Shown: positions 30,125 to 40,742, counted from the first letter of the stretch. The stretch: 64,000 bases of DNA from Enterococcus sp. ZJ1622 (GCF_011038845.1 NZ_JAAKDW010000009.1:1-64000), one strand, 5' to 3'. The notes: generated from the sequence alone by a model not told the origin. Program-made: numbers and translations.

Positions 30125-30673
30125 TTATAGTTCTTCTACAATAATATTATGGTTGGTAAAGATACAGATATCTGCTGCGATATTCAACGCGTTTTCTGCG
30201 ATTTCTTTGGCACTCATCTCGTTATGTGCATAATTCTTCATTGCTCGAGCAGCAGCTAATGCAAAATTACCGCCGGAACCGATAGCTAGAATACCATCAT
30301 CTGGTGTAATGACTTCTCCAGTTCCTGAAACAAGAAGCATCTCTTTGTCGTTCATAACGATCAGCATTGCTTCTAGCTTCTGCATCGATTGTTGTGTACG
30401 CCATTCTTGCGCAAGTTCAACAGCTGCACGTTGTAGATTCCCGTTATATTCATTGAGCTTGCCTTCAAATTTTTCTTCTAATGTGAATGCATCTGCTACA
30501 CTTCCTGCAAAGCCGACAACTACTTCATCGTTATAGATGCGTCGCACTTTTTTAGCTGTTCCTTTCATAACGACCGATTCACCCATCGTTACCTGACCAT
30601 CTCCGGCCATAGCAAATTTGCCATCTTTTTCAACTGCACAGATCGTGGTTGAATGGAATTGTGATTCTACCAT
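30125..30673 (-). CDS. hslV: ATP-dependent protease peptidase subunit HslV (ClpQ/CodW)
   Basis: 182 residues. Proteasome-like beta fold: [23 protein letters not shown] and [13 protein letters not shown]. The catalytic Thr would be Thr9, after an eight-residue N-terminal extension MVESQFHS. Bacillus CodW also carries an extension and uses an N-terminal Ser. The true N-terminus therefore needs processing. AGGAGG precedes ATG 30673. Confidence 0.97.
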   Translation of the reverse strand: MVESQFHSTTICAVEKDGKFAMAGDGQVTMGESVVMKGTAKKVRRIYNDEVVVGFAGSVADAFTLEEKFEGKLNEYNGNLQRAAVELAQEWRTQQSMQKLEAMLIVMNDKEMLLVSGTGEVITPDDGILAIGSGGNFALAAARAMKNYAHNEMSAKEIAENALNIAADICIFTNHNIIVEEL

Positions 30674-30713
30674 ATTTGTGTTCCTCCTAAATCGATTATT
30701 CTCTAACGTTTCT

Positions 30714-31613
30714 TTACGCTCTTGGATGGAAAGAGCGGTAATTTTTTTGTAAGCTTTCTTTTGTCACATGTGCATAGATCTGCGTAGTCGACAAATCAGC
30801 GTGTCCTAACAATTCTTGGACTGTCCGCATATCTGCTCCGTTATTCAGCAGATGTGTCGCAAAGGTATGCCGAAGCATATGAGGATGGATATCACTATCC
30901 AAGCTGCTTTTTTTGATCGCTTGATTCAAGACGTATTCGATCCCAGTCGGCGTGATTGGATCGCCATGATGATTGATGAATACGAAATCATGTTCTTTGT
31001 GGTACTTGTCCATCAAAAAGCGGCGACTCTTTTCAAAATATTCATGCAAGGCATCCTGTGCAAAAGAGCCTAACGGAGCATAACGCTCTTTATTCCCTTT
31101 TCCATGGATCAGCATGACCTCCGAATCGATATCTATATCCGAAACTTTCAAGCCGCTGCATTCGCTCAAACGGATCCCTGAACCATACAAGACTTCCAGC
31201 AATGCTCGATTTCTCAAATCCAACGGGCTGTCCCCAGCTACGCTATCAAATAAAACCTGCATTTCATTCTCATAAAAAAAGCGAGGCAATCTCAAGCTTT
31301 TCTTTTTAAGATGGACATAAGAAAAAGGATTTTCTTTCACTGCTTCTTCTTTCAGAAGGTAATGATAAAATGAGCGCAGACTAGCGATCTTCCGACTGAT
31401 TGAGTTTCGACTGTATTCTTTATCTGACAACACACTCAGATAGACACGAACGTCTAAATGATTGATTTTCAGCAAGTCGGCATCCCCTGATTCTTCCAAA
31501 AATTCTTTGAAATCATCGATGTCTTCTTCGTATGCAGCTCTTGTCTTTTCGGAATACCCGCGTTCAACGATCAAGTAACGCAAAAACTTTTCTTCCCACG
31601 TTTGTTCTGTCAT
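30714..31613 (-). CDS. xerC: Tyrosine recombinase XerC
   Basis: 299 residues. The catalytic set is Arg in YGSGIRLSE, Lys in HGKGNKER, HxxR in HMLRHTF, His in [10 protein letters not shown] and Tyr in IYAHV. With XerD-type partners it resolves chromosome dimers at dif. The setting upstream of hslV is conserved in Firmicutes, so this is the housekeeping enzyme and not a phage integrase. Confidence 0.96.
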   Translation of the reverse strand: MTEQTWEEKFLRYLIVERGYSEKTRAAYEEDIDDFKEFLEESGDADLLKINHLDVRVYLSVLSDKEYSRNSISRKIASLRSFYHYLLKEEAVKENPFSYVHLKKKSLRLPRFFYENEMQVLFDSVAGDSPLDLRNRALLEVLYGSGIRLSECSGLKVSDIDIDSEVMLIHGKGNKERYAPLGSFAQDALHEYFEKSRRFLMDKYHKEHDFVFINHHGDPITPTGIEYVLNQAIKKSSLDSDIHPHMLRHTFATHLLNNGADMRTVQELLGHADLSTTQIYAHVTKESLQKNYRSFHPRA

Positions 31614-31643
31614 TTTCGCACCTTCCTTTTTATCCCAGAGATA

Positions 31644-31672
31644 AATTTAGCATAGCAGATGTGAAAAAACAA
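31644..31672 (-). promoter_or_regulatory. Predicted xerC-hslVU-codY promoter
   Basis: -35 TTGTTT (31667-31672), 17-nt spacer, -10 TAAATT (31644-31649). Confidence 0.5.
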
Positions 31673-31675
31673 ATA

Positions 31676-31690
31676 AATTGTCAGAATTTA
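31676..31690. promoter_or_regulatory. Candidate CodY box upstream of the codY operon
   Basis: On the minus strand TAAATTCTGACAATT matches 11 of 15 positions of the CodY consensus (AATTTTCWGAAAATT), including the TTCTGA core. It lies just upstream of the -35. Autoregulation is the inference. Confidence 0.4.
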
Positions 31691-31813
31691 ATCAATATTT
31701 CTAAGTTTGTTCACAATTGGCGCAATTTATTACCTGATTATTTGAGAAATTCTTAAGAATAATCCTCACAGATACAGATCGATCGGAAATCACGTGCTTT
31801 TTCCTGACACACA

Positions 31814-31839
31814 AGAAAAAGAGCAAGACTGCTTGTCTC
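31814..31839 (-). terminator. Probable terminator of trmFO
   Basis: Minus-strand GAGACAAG/CTTGCTC stem with loop and a U run, 18 nt after the trmFO stop. Suggests xerC has its own promoter. Confidence 0.65.
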
Positions 31840-31856
31840 ACCCTTATCCTTTAAGG

Positions 31857-33182
31857 CTAATTATTCGGTAATGCTTCTTTTGCTAATTCTTTTCTGACTT
31901 GTTCATTCGCTTCCAAAGCTCTTTGTGCTAAAGCTTCATAACGCGCTTTTTTATCTCTGATACGTTCTGGCAACTCTGGGAATAACCCGTAGTTTGCGTT
32001 CATTGGCTGGAAATGTTTTCCTTCTGCATGGGTAATGTAATAGGCCATGCTGCCGATTGCCGTTTCTTGTGGAAACTCGATCGGCACCATTTCTTTGGCA
32101 AGACGTGCTGCGTTGATCCCTGCAAGCAGTCCGCTCGCTGCACTCTCGACATATCCTTCCACACCGGTCATTTGTCCTGCAAAGAACAAGTCTTCACGTT
32201 TTTTCGACTGATAAGTCGGCTTCAATAATTCTGGTGAATTCATGAAACTGTTCCGATGCATCACTCCATAACGGACAAATTCTGCATTCTCCAGACCTGG
32301 AATCATTCGGAATACGCGTTTTTGTTCGCCCCATTTCAAATGTGTCTGGAAGCCAACGATGTTATACAAAGAAGCTGCTGCATTGTCCTGGCGCAGCTGG
32401 ATCACTGCATATGGTCGTTTACCAGTCTTAGGATCTTCCAGCCCTACTGGTTTCATCGGTCCGAACAGCATCGTCTTGAAACCACGCTGAGCCATGACTT
32501 CGATCGGCATGCAGCCTTCGAAATATTTTTCTTTTTCAAAAGATTTCAGTTCAGCCACTTCGGCATTGACGAGCGCTTCGTGGAATGCTTTGAATTCCTC
32601 TTCTGTCATAGGACAATTCAGATAAGCTGCTTCACCTTTGTCATAACGTGATTTCAAATATACTTTGTCCATGTCGATCGTCGATTTGTCGACGATCGGT
32701 GCTGCTGCGTCATAGAAATAAAAACCATCGGAACCGTTGAATTCTTTGATACTTTCTGCCAACGGGTGCGAAGTCAAAGGACCAGTAGCGATCACTGTGA
32801 TCCCTACAGGCAAAGCGGTGACTTCTTCGTTGACGACTGTCACTAACGGATGTTCCTTCACTTTTCGAGTGATGGTTTGAGAAAAAGAATCTCGGTCGAC
32901 AGCTAATGCTCCGCCAGCAGGTACGGCTGTCTCGTCTGCGGATGTGATCACTACAGAATCTAAACGACGCATTTCCTCTTTTAATAATCCTACAGCATTC
33001 ACTAAACTGTTTCCTCTCAATGAATTCGAACAGACAAGTTCTGCAAATTCTCCTGTATGGTGTGCTTCTGTCGTCTTCACTGGACGCATTTCATATAAAC
33101 GGACTGGTACACCTGCTTGCGCGATCTGCCATGCAGCTTCGCTTCCAGCAAGCCCCGCACCGATAACATTAACTGTTTTCAA
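31857..33182 (-). CDS. trmFO: tRNA:m5U54 methyltransferase TrmFO
   Basis: 441 residues. N-terminal FAD-binding [16 protein letters not shown], and the family motif CSNSLRGNS. It methylates U54 of the tRNA T-loop using methylene-tetrahydrofolate and FADH2. Translation begins at TTG 33182, 6 nt after AGAGGG. It is 33 nt downstream of topA. Confidence 0.96.
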   Translation of the reverse strand: MKTVNVIGAGLAGSEAAWQIAQAGVPVRLYEMRPVKTTEAHHTGEFAELVCSNSLRGNSLVNAVGLLKEEMRRLDSVVITSADETAVPAGGALAVDRDSFSQTITRKVKEHPLVTVVNEEVTALPVGITVIATGPLTSHPLAESIKEFNGSDGFYFYDAAAPIVDKSTIDMDKVYLKSRYDKGEAAYLNCPMTEEEFKAFHEALVNAEVAELKSFEKEKYFEGCMPIEVMAQRGFKTMLFGPMKPVGLEDPKTGKRPYAVIQLRQDNAAASLYNIVGFQTHLKWGEQKRVFRMIPGLENAEFVRYGVMHRNSFMNSPELLKPTYQSKKREDLFFAGQMTGVEGYVESAASGLLAGINAARLAKEMVPIEFPQETAIGSMAYYITHAEGKHFQPMNANYGLFPELPERIRDKKARYEALAQRALEANEQVRKELAKEALPNN

Positions 33183-33215
33183 CTAAAACCCTCTTTTCTT
33201 TTTATCTGCTATTTT

Positions 33216-35294
33216 TTATTTCTGAACGTCTTCTTCGTAATCGCCATTCACACAAACGACTTGTTTGCCGCCTTTGACTTTCTTTTCAACAAGGTAATGG
33301 TCACATTTTGGACAATTTCTGCCGATCGGTTTATCCCAAGATGTAAATTCGCATTCTGGGAAACGTGAGCAACCATAAAAAATCCTGTTTTTCTTAGACT
33401 TGCGTTCGATGACTTGTCCCTCATGACACAACGGACAAGTGACCCCGATTTCTTTGACGATTGGTTTCGTATTCCGACAGTCAGGGAAATTGCTGCAGGC
33501 ATAGAACTTACCGTATTTTCCTAATTTGATCACCATCGGATGGCCACACACATCACAATCGAAGCCGGCTGGTTCATCTTTGATCTGGATTTTCTCGATC
33601 TTTTCTTCTGCATTGGTCAATTCTTTCTCAAATGGTTTGTAGAATCGGTCAACGACTTTCACCCACGCTTCTTTTCCTTCTTCGACCTTGTCCAGATCCC
33701 CTTCCATCTCTGCAGTGAAATGCACATCGACGATCTGAGGGAAAAACTCGCAGATCAGTGAATTGACGATTTCACCTAGCTCTGTAGGTTCGAATCTTTT
33801 TTGTGTCAGTTTTACATAATACCGGCGTTGGATCGTATCAAGCGTTGGCGCATAAGTAGATGGACGACCTACGCCATTTTCTTCCAATGCCCGGATCAGT
33901 GTCGCTTCATTGAATCTAGCTGGCGGTTGAGTAAAATGCTGTTTCGGTTCGATATCGACAGATTGGACGACATCTCCTTCTTCTAATTCAGGGAGAATAT
34001 TTTCTTTGTCTTCTTTGCCGTCATCTCTTCCTTCGACATAGACCTGCATGAACCCTTTGAATTTCACTTTTGAGCCATTGGCAATGAAAATCACGCCGTT
34101 TTGCTCCAAGGTTACTTTCATCGTATCTAAAATCGCTGGTGTCATTTGACTAGCAACAAAACGTGACCAGATCAGTGTGTATAATTTCAGCTGATCCTTA
34201 TCCAAGTATGCCTTCAATTCGTCAGGGGTCCGAAGCACACTGGTAGGTCTCACTGCTTCATGGGCATCTTGTGCGCCTTGCGCATTTTTGATTTTTCGAT
34301 GATCATGGCTCGAGAATTCTTTGCCATATGTTTCTTCAATGAAAGAGGCTGCTTCTGCCTTTGCTGTATCTGCAATACGTGTCGAGTCGGTACGCATATA
34401 TGTAATCAAACCGACTGTTCCTTGTTTCCCAAGAGTGATCCCTTCATAAAGCTGTTGGGCAACCATCATCGTTTTTCTTGTCCTGAAATTCAATTTTCGG
34501 GCAGCTTCCTGTTGAAGGCTGCTAGTCGTGAAAGGATTAGCAGGATTTCTTTTCCGCTCTTTCTTTTCTACTTTCTTGACATCGAAATCTTGACCTTCGA
34601 TTCTGGAAGTGACTTCTTTTACTGTTTCAGCATTTGGCAATTTCTTTTTCTTGCCGTCGATCCCCCAAAAGTTCGCTTTGAATTTTTTACGAGCTTTTTT
34701 GAAGTTTCCGTCGATGCTCCAGTATTCTTCTGGGACGAAATCCCGTATTTCTTTTTCCCGATCGATAATGATCTTCAGTGCAACAGATTGGACACGGCCT
34801 GCACTCAAACCTTTCTTGACTTTGCGCCATAGGATCGGACTGATCGAGTAACCAACGATCCTGTCGAGTGTCCGACGAGCTTGCTGAGCATCTACTAGAT
34901 CGACATTGATCGTGCGAGGTTCTTTGAACGCTGCTTTGACGGCATCTTTTGTGATTTCGTTAAAGACTACGCGATTCTTATCATTGAGATCCAACCCCAA
35001 AAGATAAGCTAAATGCCAAGCGATTGCTTCCCCTTCTCTATCCGGGTCACTTGCGAGATAAACTTTTTGCGCTTTTTTTGCCGCTGACTTCAAACTTTTG
35101 ATGACATCGCCTTTACCGCGAATCGAAATATAATGAGGCTCGTAGTTGTTCTCGAAATCGATCCCCATCTTACTTTTCGGTAGATCTCTTATATGACCGA
35201 CACTGGCCATTACTTTATAATTACGGCCAAGATATTTCTCAATCGTTTTGGCCTTTGCAGGTGATTCTACAATCACTAAATATTTATATGCCAT
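33216..35294 (-). CDS. topA: DNA topoisomerase I
   Basis: 692 residues from ATG 35294, behind AAAGGAG; the frame's earlier start at 35315 overlaps that site. TOPRIM domain starts [17 protein letters not shown] with [13 protein letters not shown]. The catalytic Tyr is in [11 protein letters not shown]. Three C-terminal zinc-binding Cys clusters are present (CDVCG...CSNFPDC, CPLC...CSRFPEC, CPKC...C). It relaxes negative supercoils. Confidence 0.98.
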   Translation of the reverse strand: MAYKYLVIVESPAKAKTIEKYLGRNYKVMASVGHIRDLPKSKMGIDFENNYEPHYISIRGKGDVIKSLKSAAKKAQKVYLASDPDREGEAIAWHLAYLLGLDLNDKNRVVFNEITKDAVKAAFKEPRTINVDLVDAQQARRTLDRIVGYSISPILWRKVKKGLSAGRVQSVALKIIIDREKEIRDFVPEEYWSIDGNFKKARKKFKANFWGIDGKKKKLPNAETVKEVTSRIEGQDFDVKKVEKKERKRNPANPFTTSSLQQEAARKLNFRTRKTMMVAQQLYEGITLGKQGTVGLITYMRTDSTRIADTAKAEAASFIEETYGKEFSSHDHRKIKNAQGAQDAHEAVRPTSVLRTPDELKAYLDKDQLKLYTLIWSRFVASQMTPAILDTMKVTLEQNGVIFIANGSKVKFKGFMQVYVEGRDDGKEDKENILPELEEGDVVQSVDIEPKQHFTQPPARFNEATLIRALEENGVGRPSTYAPTLDTIQRRYYVKLTQKRFEPTELGEIVNSLICEFFPQIVDVHFTAEMEGDLDKVEEGKEAWVKVVDRFYKPFEKELTNAEEKIEKIQIKDEPAGFDCDVCGHPMVIKLGKYGKFYACSNFPDCRNTKPIVKEIGVTCPLCHEGQVIERKSKKNRIFYGCSRFPECEFTSWDKPIGRNCPKCDHYLVEKKVKGGKQVVCVNGDYEEDVQK

Positions 35295-35419
35295 TTCTGA
35301 ATGGACTCCTTTCACTTGTCGTATTCCTACTATTTAAAAGAGAATTCGTACAAATCGTAGCTTATCATATCCATTCAGAAAACGTTTGTCAAGAAAAGCA
35401 AATGAAAAGCCTACTGTTA

Positions 35420-36274
35420 TTATTTGAATTCAGCTAAGATGTCTTGCCCCGAAACCGCGCAAACGGCGCCGTCTTGGATCAAATGATGACATCCTGTAGA
35501 ATGTTCTGTTAAAATATTTCCTGGAACAGAAAAAACCGTTCTCCCCAGATCCAGAGCTTGCTGCGCGGTGATCAGTGAACCACTTTTTTTCTTTGCCTCG
35601 ATGACACAGGTCCCTTGGGATAAAGCGGCAATGATCCGATTCCTCATAGGAAAACGATGCTTCTTCGGACCTGCTTGTGGCGGGTATTCGCTGAGCAGCA
35701 AGTGCTCTTTTCCGATCTTTTCTTGCAGATCTCTGCTTTCTGGCGGATAAGCCTGATCGATTCCCGTACCGATCACACCGATCGTTTTCCCGCCACAATG
35801 GATGGCCGCATGATGGCTGAACGTATCGATCCCTTTGGCACAACCGCTGACGATCACATAACCAGCTTCAATCACCGGTCCTAAAAGACGATAGACCGTC
35901 TTACGCGCTAAGATAGAAGATCGTCTGCCGCCGACTACACTAAGCATCTTGCTATTAAGCAAAGTCAAGTCACCTTTGTAAAAGAGGATGATCGGAGGAT
36001 AAGCCAAATGCAGGAGTTGCTGGGGATAACGCGGATCGAAGCAAGTGATGAACCGCCTTTCTTTCTTTAAAGATGCCCAGTTCTCTTCGATCTCAGTCCA
36101 GCTTTGTCGAAACAATTCCCGATGTGTCGTAATACGACCGATTTTTATGATTTCTTCAAAAGTGAGTATTTTTTTCGAGGATTGGATCAGATGACTGGCG
36201 ACTAGCCACTTGCCTTGGCTGCTGATCCCTTTGGCGTAAGCCATTTTTAATAATTGTTCTTCTAAACGGTCCAT
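35420..36274 (-). CDS. dprA: DNA-processing protein DprA
   Basis: 284 residues. Rossmann-like DprA core: VVGGRRSSILARKTVYRL, VSGCAKGIDTFSHHAA, GTGIDQAYPPESRDL, and KSGSLITAQQALDLGRTVFSVPGN. It loads RecA on incoming single-stranded DNA in natural transformation. Whether this organism is competent cannot be said from here. A hydrophilic helical N-terminal region of ~70 residues precedes the core. Confidence 0.95.
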   Translation of the reverse strand: MDRLEEQLLKMAYAKGISSQGKWLVASHLIQSSKKILTFEEIIKIGRITTHRELFRQSWTEIEENWASLKKERRFITCFDPRYPQQLLHLAYPPIILFYKGDLTLLNSKMLSVVGGRRSSILARKTVYRLLGPVIEAGYVIVSGCAKGIDTFSHHAAIHCGGKTIGVIGTGIDQAYPPESRDLQEKIGKEHLLLSEYPPQAGPKKHRFPMRNRIIAALSQGTCVIEAKKKSGSLITAQQALDLGRTVFSVPGNILTEHSTGCHHLIQDGAVCAVSGQDILAEFK

Positions 36275-36334
36275 AATAAAATCCGCCTTTCATGTGTCTT
36301 TTTTAATAAGATACGCAAAAAGCGGCAAAAATTT

Positions 36335-37102
36335 TTAATTTAGATATTTTTTTACAGGAGCAAAGCTTTTACGATGGATCGGCGTGATGCCAAAAGCTGC
36401 TAATCCATCCAGATGTTCTTTTGTCCCGTAGCCTGCATTGTGGTCAAATCCGTAGCCGGGATAAAGCTGGCCATAGTCTTTCATCAATCGGTCCCGATAA
36501 ACTTTCGCAATGATACTTGCTGCAGCAATCGAAACGGACCGGGCATCTCCTTTAATGAGCTTTTCCTGCTGGATCGGCAAATCTAGTGTCATCGCGTCAA
36601 TCAGCAAATAAGTTGGGGTGACTGACAGTTTCTCGACTGCTTGGATCATCGCTAACTTGCTTGCTTCATAAATGTTGACTTCATCGATCATATGCTCATC
36701 AACGATACCGATGCCGATTGCTACTGCTTTTTCCTGGATCTGTTCATAGAGCTCCTCACGTTTTTTCTCAGAGAGCTGTTTGGAATCATTCAGACCAAGG
36801 ATCACTTCCTCACGTGGCAAAATGACGGCGGCAGCCACCACTGGACCTGCCAATGGCCCGCGTCCTACTTCATCGATCCCGGCGATCCATTGATGGCCTT
36901 GTTCATAGCCTTGTTTCTCAAACAATGACATTTCCTGGTATTTTTCTTTGACTAGCACTTCTTTTGCCAAGCGTCGTTCAAAGGACAGCAAAGCCTGCTG
37001 CACTCCTTTTCTGTTGTCTTGTCTCAAGTCTAGTAGCGAAGGATCATCTAAGGTATGGATCATTTTTAATCGTTCCTTGATGCTTTGGATCGACTCAGTC
37101 AT
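36335..37102 (-). CDS. rnhB: Ribonuclease HII
   Basis: 255 residues. The catalytic motif is [15 protein letters not shown], with further acidic residues in [19 protein letters not shown] and LLIDAMTL. It removes ribonucleotides and RNA from RNA-DNA hybrids. An N-terminal extension of ~70 residues is usual in Firmicutes. Its start overlaps the rbgA stop by 8 nt. Confidence 0.97.
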   Translation of the reverse strand: MTESIQSIKERLKMIHTLDDPSLLDLRQDNRKGVQQALLSFERRLAKEVLVKEKYQEMSLFEKQGYEQGHQWIAGIDEVGRGPLAGPVVAAAVILPREEVILGLNDSKQLSEKKREELYEQIQEKAVAIGIGIVDEHMIDEVNIYEASKLAMIQAVEKLSVTPTYLLIDAMTLDLPIQQEKLIKGDARSVSIAAASIIAKVYRDRLMKDYGQLYPGYGFDHNAGYGTKEHLDGLAAFGITPIHRKSFAPVKKYLN

Positions 37103-37955
37103 CGTTTCCCTGCCCCATTTCTTCCCAGCGGTCGAGTGTGTAGCGTCCTAATTTCCCTTGCCGGATATCATGGACAACGAGTTCACTGCCTCGATCATAA
37201 TCGTCTTTGTATCCGCGTTTGGCGGTGATAGCCATGAGCAAATCTGGTGCCAGTTGTTCTTCCTGATCTGTAGTCAATCCATAACGTTCACTGATTTTTC
37301 CTGGATAGTAACGTGTAAAAAAGTCCAGGCCGTAAATCGCCAAATCATCTAGATGGACAAGCTGATCTTTGATAGCACCAGTCAAAGCTAATTTTTTGCC
37401 GATTTCTTCGTCTTCGAATTTTGGCCACAGGATCCCTGGCGTATCAAGCAATTCCAGTTCACTGCCTAAACGCAACCACTGTTGGCCTTTCGTCACCCCG
37501 GGTTTGTTTCCTGTCTGGGCGATCTTCTTGCCGACTAAACGGTTCATCAATGTCGATTTCCCTACATTTGGAATCCCCAAAACCATAGCACGAATGGCTC
37601 GTGGCTTGATACCTCTTGCTGCATCACGTGCCCGTTTTTCTTTCAGTGCTTCTTTAGCTGCTGGTACAAGTCCTTTGATCCCCTTGCTTTCTTGCGCGGT
37701 GATCGCTAACGCTTGATGTCCTTGACTGCGGAAATATTCCTGCCACAAACGCGTTTGCTGCGGATCTGCCAAGTCTGCTTTGTTCAATAAAACAAGACGC
37801 GGTTTTTGCTGGATGATCTGATCCAGCATAGGATTGCGGGAAGACAACGGCAATCGTGCATCTACTAATTCAAATACGATATCTACATATTTCATTTTTT
37901 CAGAAACTTCACGGCGTGCTTTCGCCATGTGTCCTGGGAACCATTGGATGGTCAT
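37095..37955 (-). CDS. rbgA: Ribosome biogenesis GTPase (RbgA/YlqF)
   Basis: 286 residues. Circularly permuted GTPase: G4 motif NKADL comes first, then G1 GIPNVGKST and G3 LDTPGI. N-terminal [12 protein letters not shown] is a family hallmark. It acts in late assembly of the 50S subunit. Good AAAGGA site before ATG 37955; overlaps rnhB, as in Bacillus. Confidence 0.97.
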   Translation of the reverse strand: MTIQWFPGHMAKARREVSEKMKYVDIVFELVDARLPLSSRNPMLDQIIQQKPRLVLLNKADLADPQQTRLWQEYFRSQGHQALAITAQESKGIKGLVPAAKEALKEKRARDAARGIKPRAIRAMVLGIPNVGKSTLMNRLVGKKIAQTGNKPGVTKGQQWLRLGSELELLDTPGILWPKFEDEEIGKKLALTGAIKDQLVHLDDLAIYGLDFFTRYYPGKISERYGLTTDQEEQLAPDLLMAITAKRGYKDDYDRGSELVVHDIRQGKLGRYTLDRWEEMGQGNDD

Positions 37956-38084
37956 TGATCATTCAATTCCTTTCATGCCAGTAATCTTTCCTCATTTTAG
38001 CACATCTTCTTTTTTATGACTGAACTTTTTTGTTTTTGATCTGATAAAACGAAACAAAGAGTGTTTTTTTGGTAGACAAATTTT

Positions 38085-38113
38085 TTGACATCGTTTTCAA
38101 AATAAGAGATGAT
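38085..38113 (+). promoter_or_regulatory. Possible promoter of the VOC gene
   Basis: Consensus -35 TTGACA (38085-38090), 17-nt spacer, weak -10 GATGAT (38108-38113). Confidence 0.45.
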
Positions 38114-38140
38114 GTACAGACAGAAAGGAGACGATACAAA

Positions 38141-38539
38141 ATGAACAGCATGGTTTTTGTCAATTTTCCAGTTGCCGATGTCACTCGCTCCGTTGCGTTT
38201 TATGAAAAGTTGGGTTTTAAGAAAAATGAAGAATATTCGAATGAGGAAGCTAGCTCGATGGTCTGGGACGATACGTTTTGGATCATGTTGCTATCTCATG
38301 ATTTTTATAAAAAATTTATCAAAGACAAAGAGATCGCTGATAGCAAAAAAACAAGTGGTGCATTGATTTCCTTTAGTGTCGCAAGTGCGGATGAAGTAAG
38401 AAAATTTGCACAGATCGCCAAAGAAAACGGCGGCACTTTCCATGAAGTCGATATGGGCATGTCTGAAGATGACATGTTCTCTCTAGAAGTACAGGATCCA
38501 GATGGAAATACATTGGAACCTGTGTGGATGAGAATGTGA
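38141..38539 (+). CDS. VOC (glyoxalase/bleomycin-resistance fold) protein
   Basis: 132 residues from ATG 38141, 8 nt after AAAGGAG. Starts FVNFPVADVTRSVAFYEKLGF and ends QDPDGNTLEPVWM, the two halves of a VOC domain. Members include metal enzymes and antibiotic-binding proteins; no specific activity can be assigned. Single gene with its own terminator. Confidence 0.88.
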   Translation: MNSMVFVNFPVADVTRSVAFYEKLGFKKNEEYSNEEASSMVWDDTFWIMLLSHDFYKKFIKDKEIADSKKTSGALISFSVASADEVRKFAQIAKENGGTFHEVDMGMSEDDMFSLEVQDPDGNTLEPVWMRM

Positions 38540-38546
38540 CGAATAA

Positions 38547-38587
38547 AAGATGCGGCTGACCTTTTTGGTCTTTTAGCTGCATCTTTT
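38547..38587 (+). terminator. Intrinsic terminator after the VOC gene
   Basis: Stem AGATGC-GGCTGACC with GGTC...AGCTGCATCT, then a run of five T. Confidence 0.8.
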
Positions 38588-38614
38588 TCATGTCCAAATG
38601 AATGAATATAAAAT

Positions 38615-38648
38615 AAACCTCAAAGGTGTCATGACACCTTTGAGGTTT
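38615..38648. promoter_or_regulatory. Perfect 34-bp palindrome ahead of the ECF S-component gene
   Basis: AAACCTCAAAGGTGTC, central AT, then the exact reverse complement. It lies between the VOC terminator and the ribosome binding site of the next gene. It could be a repressor operator, or a 5' mRNA hairpin if transcription starts near 38619 (a TATAAA lies at about 38607). Confidence 0.6.
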
Positions 38649-38690
38649 TATGGTATTCTTTTACTATCAATTAGTGAAGGAGCGATTTTT

Positions 38691-39230
38691 TTGAACACCT
38701 TGATGACCAGAAATATCTTTACTCTGCCAACGATGAACGCGAAACTGCTGTCGACTTCTGCCCTTTTATTAGCCCTTGACGTCATTCTTTACAAAATTGC
38801 GATTGGACCTGCCTATTTTCAAATAACATTCGGTTTCTTGAGTATGGCACTGATGGGGTATTTGTACGGACCGATCTGGGTGGGACTATTGGAGATGCTT
38901 TCGAACACCTTGAATTTCACTATTTTTGGTTCAGGAACATTCCAAGCGGCTTTTCTCCTCACTGCTTTTCTTGGCGGTTTCATCAATGGTCTACTGCTGT
39001 ATGATAAAAAAATCAATCTGCTTTCTGTTATTATTGCTCAGTTGCTGATCATGGTCCCTGTCAGCTTGTTTATCAATTCGTGGCTGATGTCTGTACTGTT
39101 CGGGGCAGATTTCAAGGTGATCTTTTTGGGAAGAGTCATTCGTAACATGTTCCAGATACCTATCCAAGTGGCTGTCATTTATTCTTTCATCAAAGCATTG
39201 GAAGCAAGAAAAGTTTTCAAACGAACCTAG
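38691..39230 (+). CDS. folT: ECF transporter S component, folate (FolT) family
   Basis: 179 residues from TTG 38691, 8 nt after AAGGAG; the ATG at 38703 is too far away. Six membrane helices with the S-component pattern (FGFLSMALMGYLYGPIWVGLLEMLSNTLNF). It would bind the vitamin and dock on the shared EcfA-EcfA'-EcfT module encoded elsewhere. Folate is the best guess; other vitamins are possible. Confidence 0.78.
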   Translation: MNTLMTRNIFTLPTMNAKLLSTSALLLALDVILYKIAIGPAYFQITFGFLSMALMGYLYGPIWVGLLEMLSNTLNFTIFGSGTFQAAFLLTAFLGGFINGLLLYDKKINLLSVIIAQLLIMVPVSLFINSWLMSVLFGADFKVIFLGRVIRNMFQIPIQVAVIYSFIKALEARKVFKRT

Positions 39231-39233
39231 AGA

Positions 39234-39282
39234 AAAAAACAAAGAGACCGAAACTTCGTGTTTTGATCTCTTTGTTTTTTCT
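39234..39282. terminator. Bidirectional terminator between folT and signal peptidase
   Basis: AAACAAAGAGA pairs with TCTCTTTGTTT across an inner loop; an A run precedes and a T run follows. Confidence 0.85.
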
Positions 39283-39302
39283 TCTTATTTTATTCTGATT
39301 TT

Positions 39303-39854
39303 TTACTTGATCCACTTGATCTCATCGAACGGATAATAGACAAATCTCGCTTTTCCCAATATATCAGCTTTTGACACTGTGCCAAATGAACGGCTATCCT
39401 TCGAAACTCGTCGATTATCTCCTAAGACAAAGTAACTATCACTGGGGAGCTTTGTCTCTCCTGTCAGCTCCTGTAAGTTGAAATCAGTGGTATAAGCAGC
39501 GTTCTCATGATCAGATCTGATGTTTTTCATTAAAAAAGGTTCCTTGACCACTTTCCCATCGATACGTAGCTGGTCATCCTGATAGCTGATCGATTCACCA
39601 GGTAGCCCGATGACCCGCTTGATATAGATCGTCCCATCAGATAACTGAAAAACAATGACATCGAATCGTTTGATCTCAGAGATTTTTTCCATCACTACCA
39701 TGTTGCCCTGACTCAAAACGTTCTCCATCGAGTTGCCTTCGACAGGCACCGGTATAAACAAGAATCCTCTCAAGATAAAGGCGATAAAAATCGAGATGAG
39801 CAAGTATTTGAATATGAGCCAAAAGCGATCAATATAACGTTGTTTTTTTGTCAA
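39303..39854 (-). CDS. lepB: Signal peptidase I
   Basis: 183 residues, one N-terminal membrane helix (~12-32). Catalytic Ser42 is in EGNSMEN and the general base Lys79 in YIKRVIGLPGE; the later GDNR box reads LGDNRRVSKDSRSFG. It removes signal peptides at the outer face of the membrane. Confidence 0.96.
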   Translation of the reverse strand: MTKKQRYIDRFWLIFKYLLISIFIAFILRGFLFIPVPVEGNSMENVLSQGNMVVMEKISEIKRFDVIVFQLSDGTIYIKRVIGLPGESISYQDDQLRIDGKVVKEPFLMKNIRSDHENAAYTTDFNLQELTGETKLPSDSYFVLGDNRRVSKDSRSFGTVSKADILGKARFVYYPFDEIKWIK

Positions 39855-39979
39855 TATCCATCAATCCATCCCTCTTTTTGTCATTCTTTCTCCATTATAG
39901 AAAAAATAAGCAAAAATTGCGACTAGATCGCTGAATTTCTCTCTTTTTTCTCGTTTGCAGCAGATATAACTGCTGTTGA

Positions 39980-40207
39980 CTATGTTTGATGATTGTTTTC
40001 CAAGTATTTTTCCCATGCTGTATCAAAGATATCCATCGATGGCAGATAATCGACCGTCATTTCCAGATAATTGGAGATCTCTTCATAGTCCGTACTGTGT
40101 TTCGGGAACTGGATGTCTTTTCCTGCTTCTGTGGCAAAAGCAGACAATGTATCATGAGCACCTCCGCCACGCAAAGTCATCAGATAATGGTAAAAGCTTC
40201 GATTCAC
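39980..40207 (-). CDS. YozE-family protein (UPF0346)
   Basis: 75 residues; sterile-alpha-motif-like YozE fold, starting [12 protein letters not shown] and ending [14 protein letters not shown] 40207 overlaps the msrA stop by 4 nt with GGGGGA upstream, so translation is coupled to msrA. Function unknown. Confidence 0.9.
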   Translation of the reverse strand: MNRSFYHYLMTLRGGGAHDTLSAFATEAGKDIQFPKHSTDYEEISNYLEMTVDYLPSMDIFDTAWEKYLENNHQT

Positions 40208-40722
40208 GATTCAGTCCCCCAATTTTCTTCGATAAACGCAGCCCGGCGTGCATGGTTCCTGCTAAAATTCTCAGGATGTTTTTTATAATATTCCTGATGC
40301 TCTTCTTCTGCTAGATAAAAAGGTTGTGCCGGTTCGATGGTCGTCACGATCGGCTGATCGAAACGTCCGCTTTCAGCCAACTGTTTTTTACTTTTTTCTG
40401 CAACTTGCCGCTGTTCGTCCGTCAGGTAGAAAATCACTGGGCGATAATTGTCCCCACGATCTTCAAATTGTCCGAAGGCATCAGTAGGATCTGTCTGCTG
40501 CCAATATAATTCGACTAGTTCACGATAAGAGATCAGACTAGGATCATAGATGATTTCCACCGCTTCAGTATGCCCGGTGGTCTGGCTTTTCACTTGTTCA
40601 TAGGTCGGATCAGGTACATGACCTCCTGTATAACCAGACATCACTGTATGGATGCCTAGTAATGTATCGAAAGGCTGGATCATGCACCAGAAGCAGCCGC
40701 CTGCAAATATTGCTCGTTCCAT
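40204..40722 (-). CDS. msrA: Peptide methionine sulfoxide reductase A
   Basis: 172 residues. Catalytic Cys10 in AGGCFWC, followed by [16 protein letters not shown] and TGHTEAVEI. Reduces methionine-S-sulfoxide in oxidised proteins. No msrB lies next to it here. Confidence 0.97.
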   Translation of the reverse strand: MERAIFAGGCFWCMIQPFDTLLGIHTVMSGYTGGHVPDPTYEQVKSQTTGHTEAVEIIYDPSLISYRELVELYWQQTDPTDAFGQFEDRGDNYRPVIFYLTDEQRQVAEKSKKQLAESGRFDQPIVTTIEPAQPFYLAEEEHQEYYKKHPENFSRNHARRAAFIEENWGTES

Positions 40723-40742
40723 ATTGCTCCTCCTCGTGAGAT

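Noticed and set aside
30714-31613. Tyrosine recombinase as a sign of a phage or integrative element
   Set aside because: Its place in the xerC-hslV-hslU-codY order and the absence of phage or transfer genes identify housekeeping XerC.
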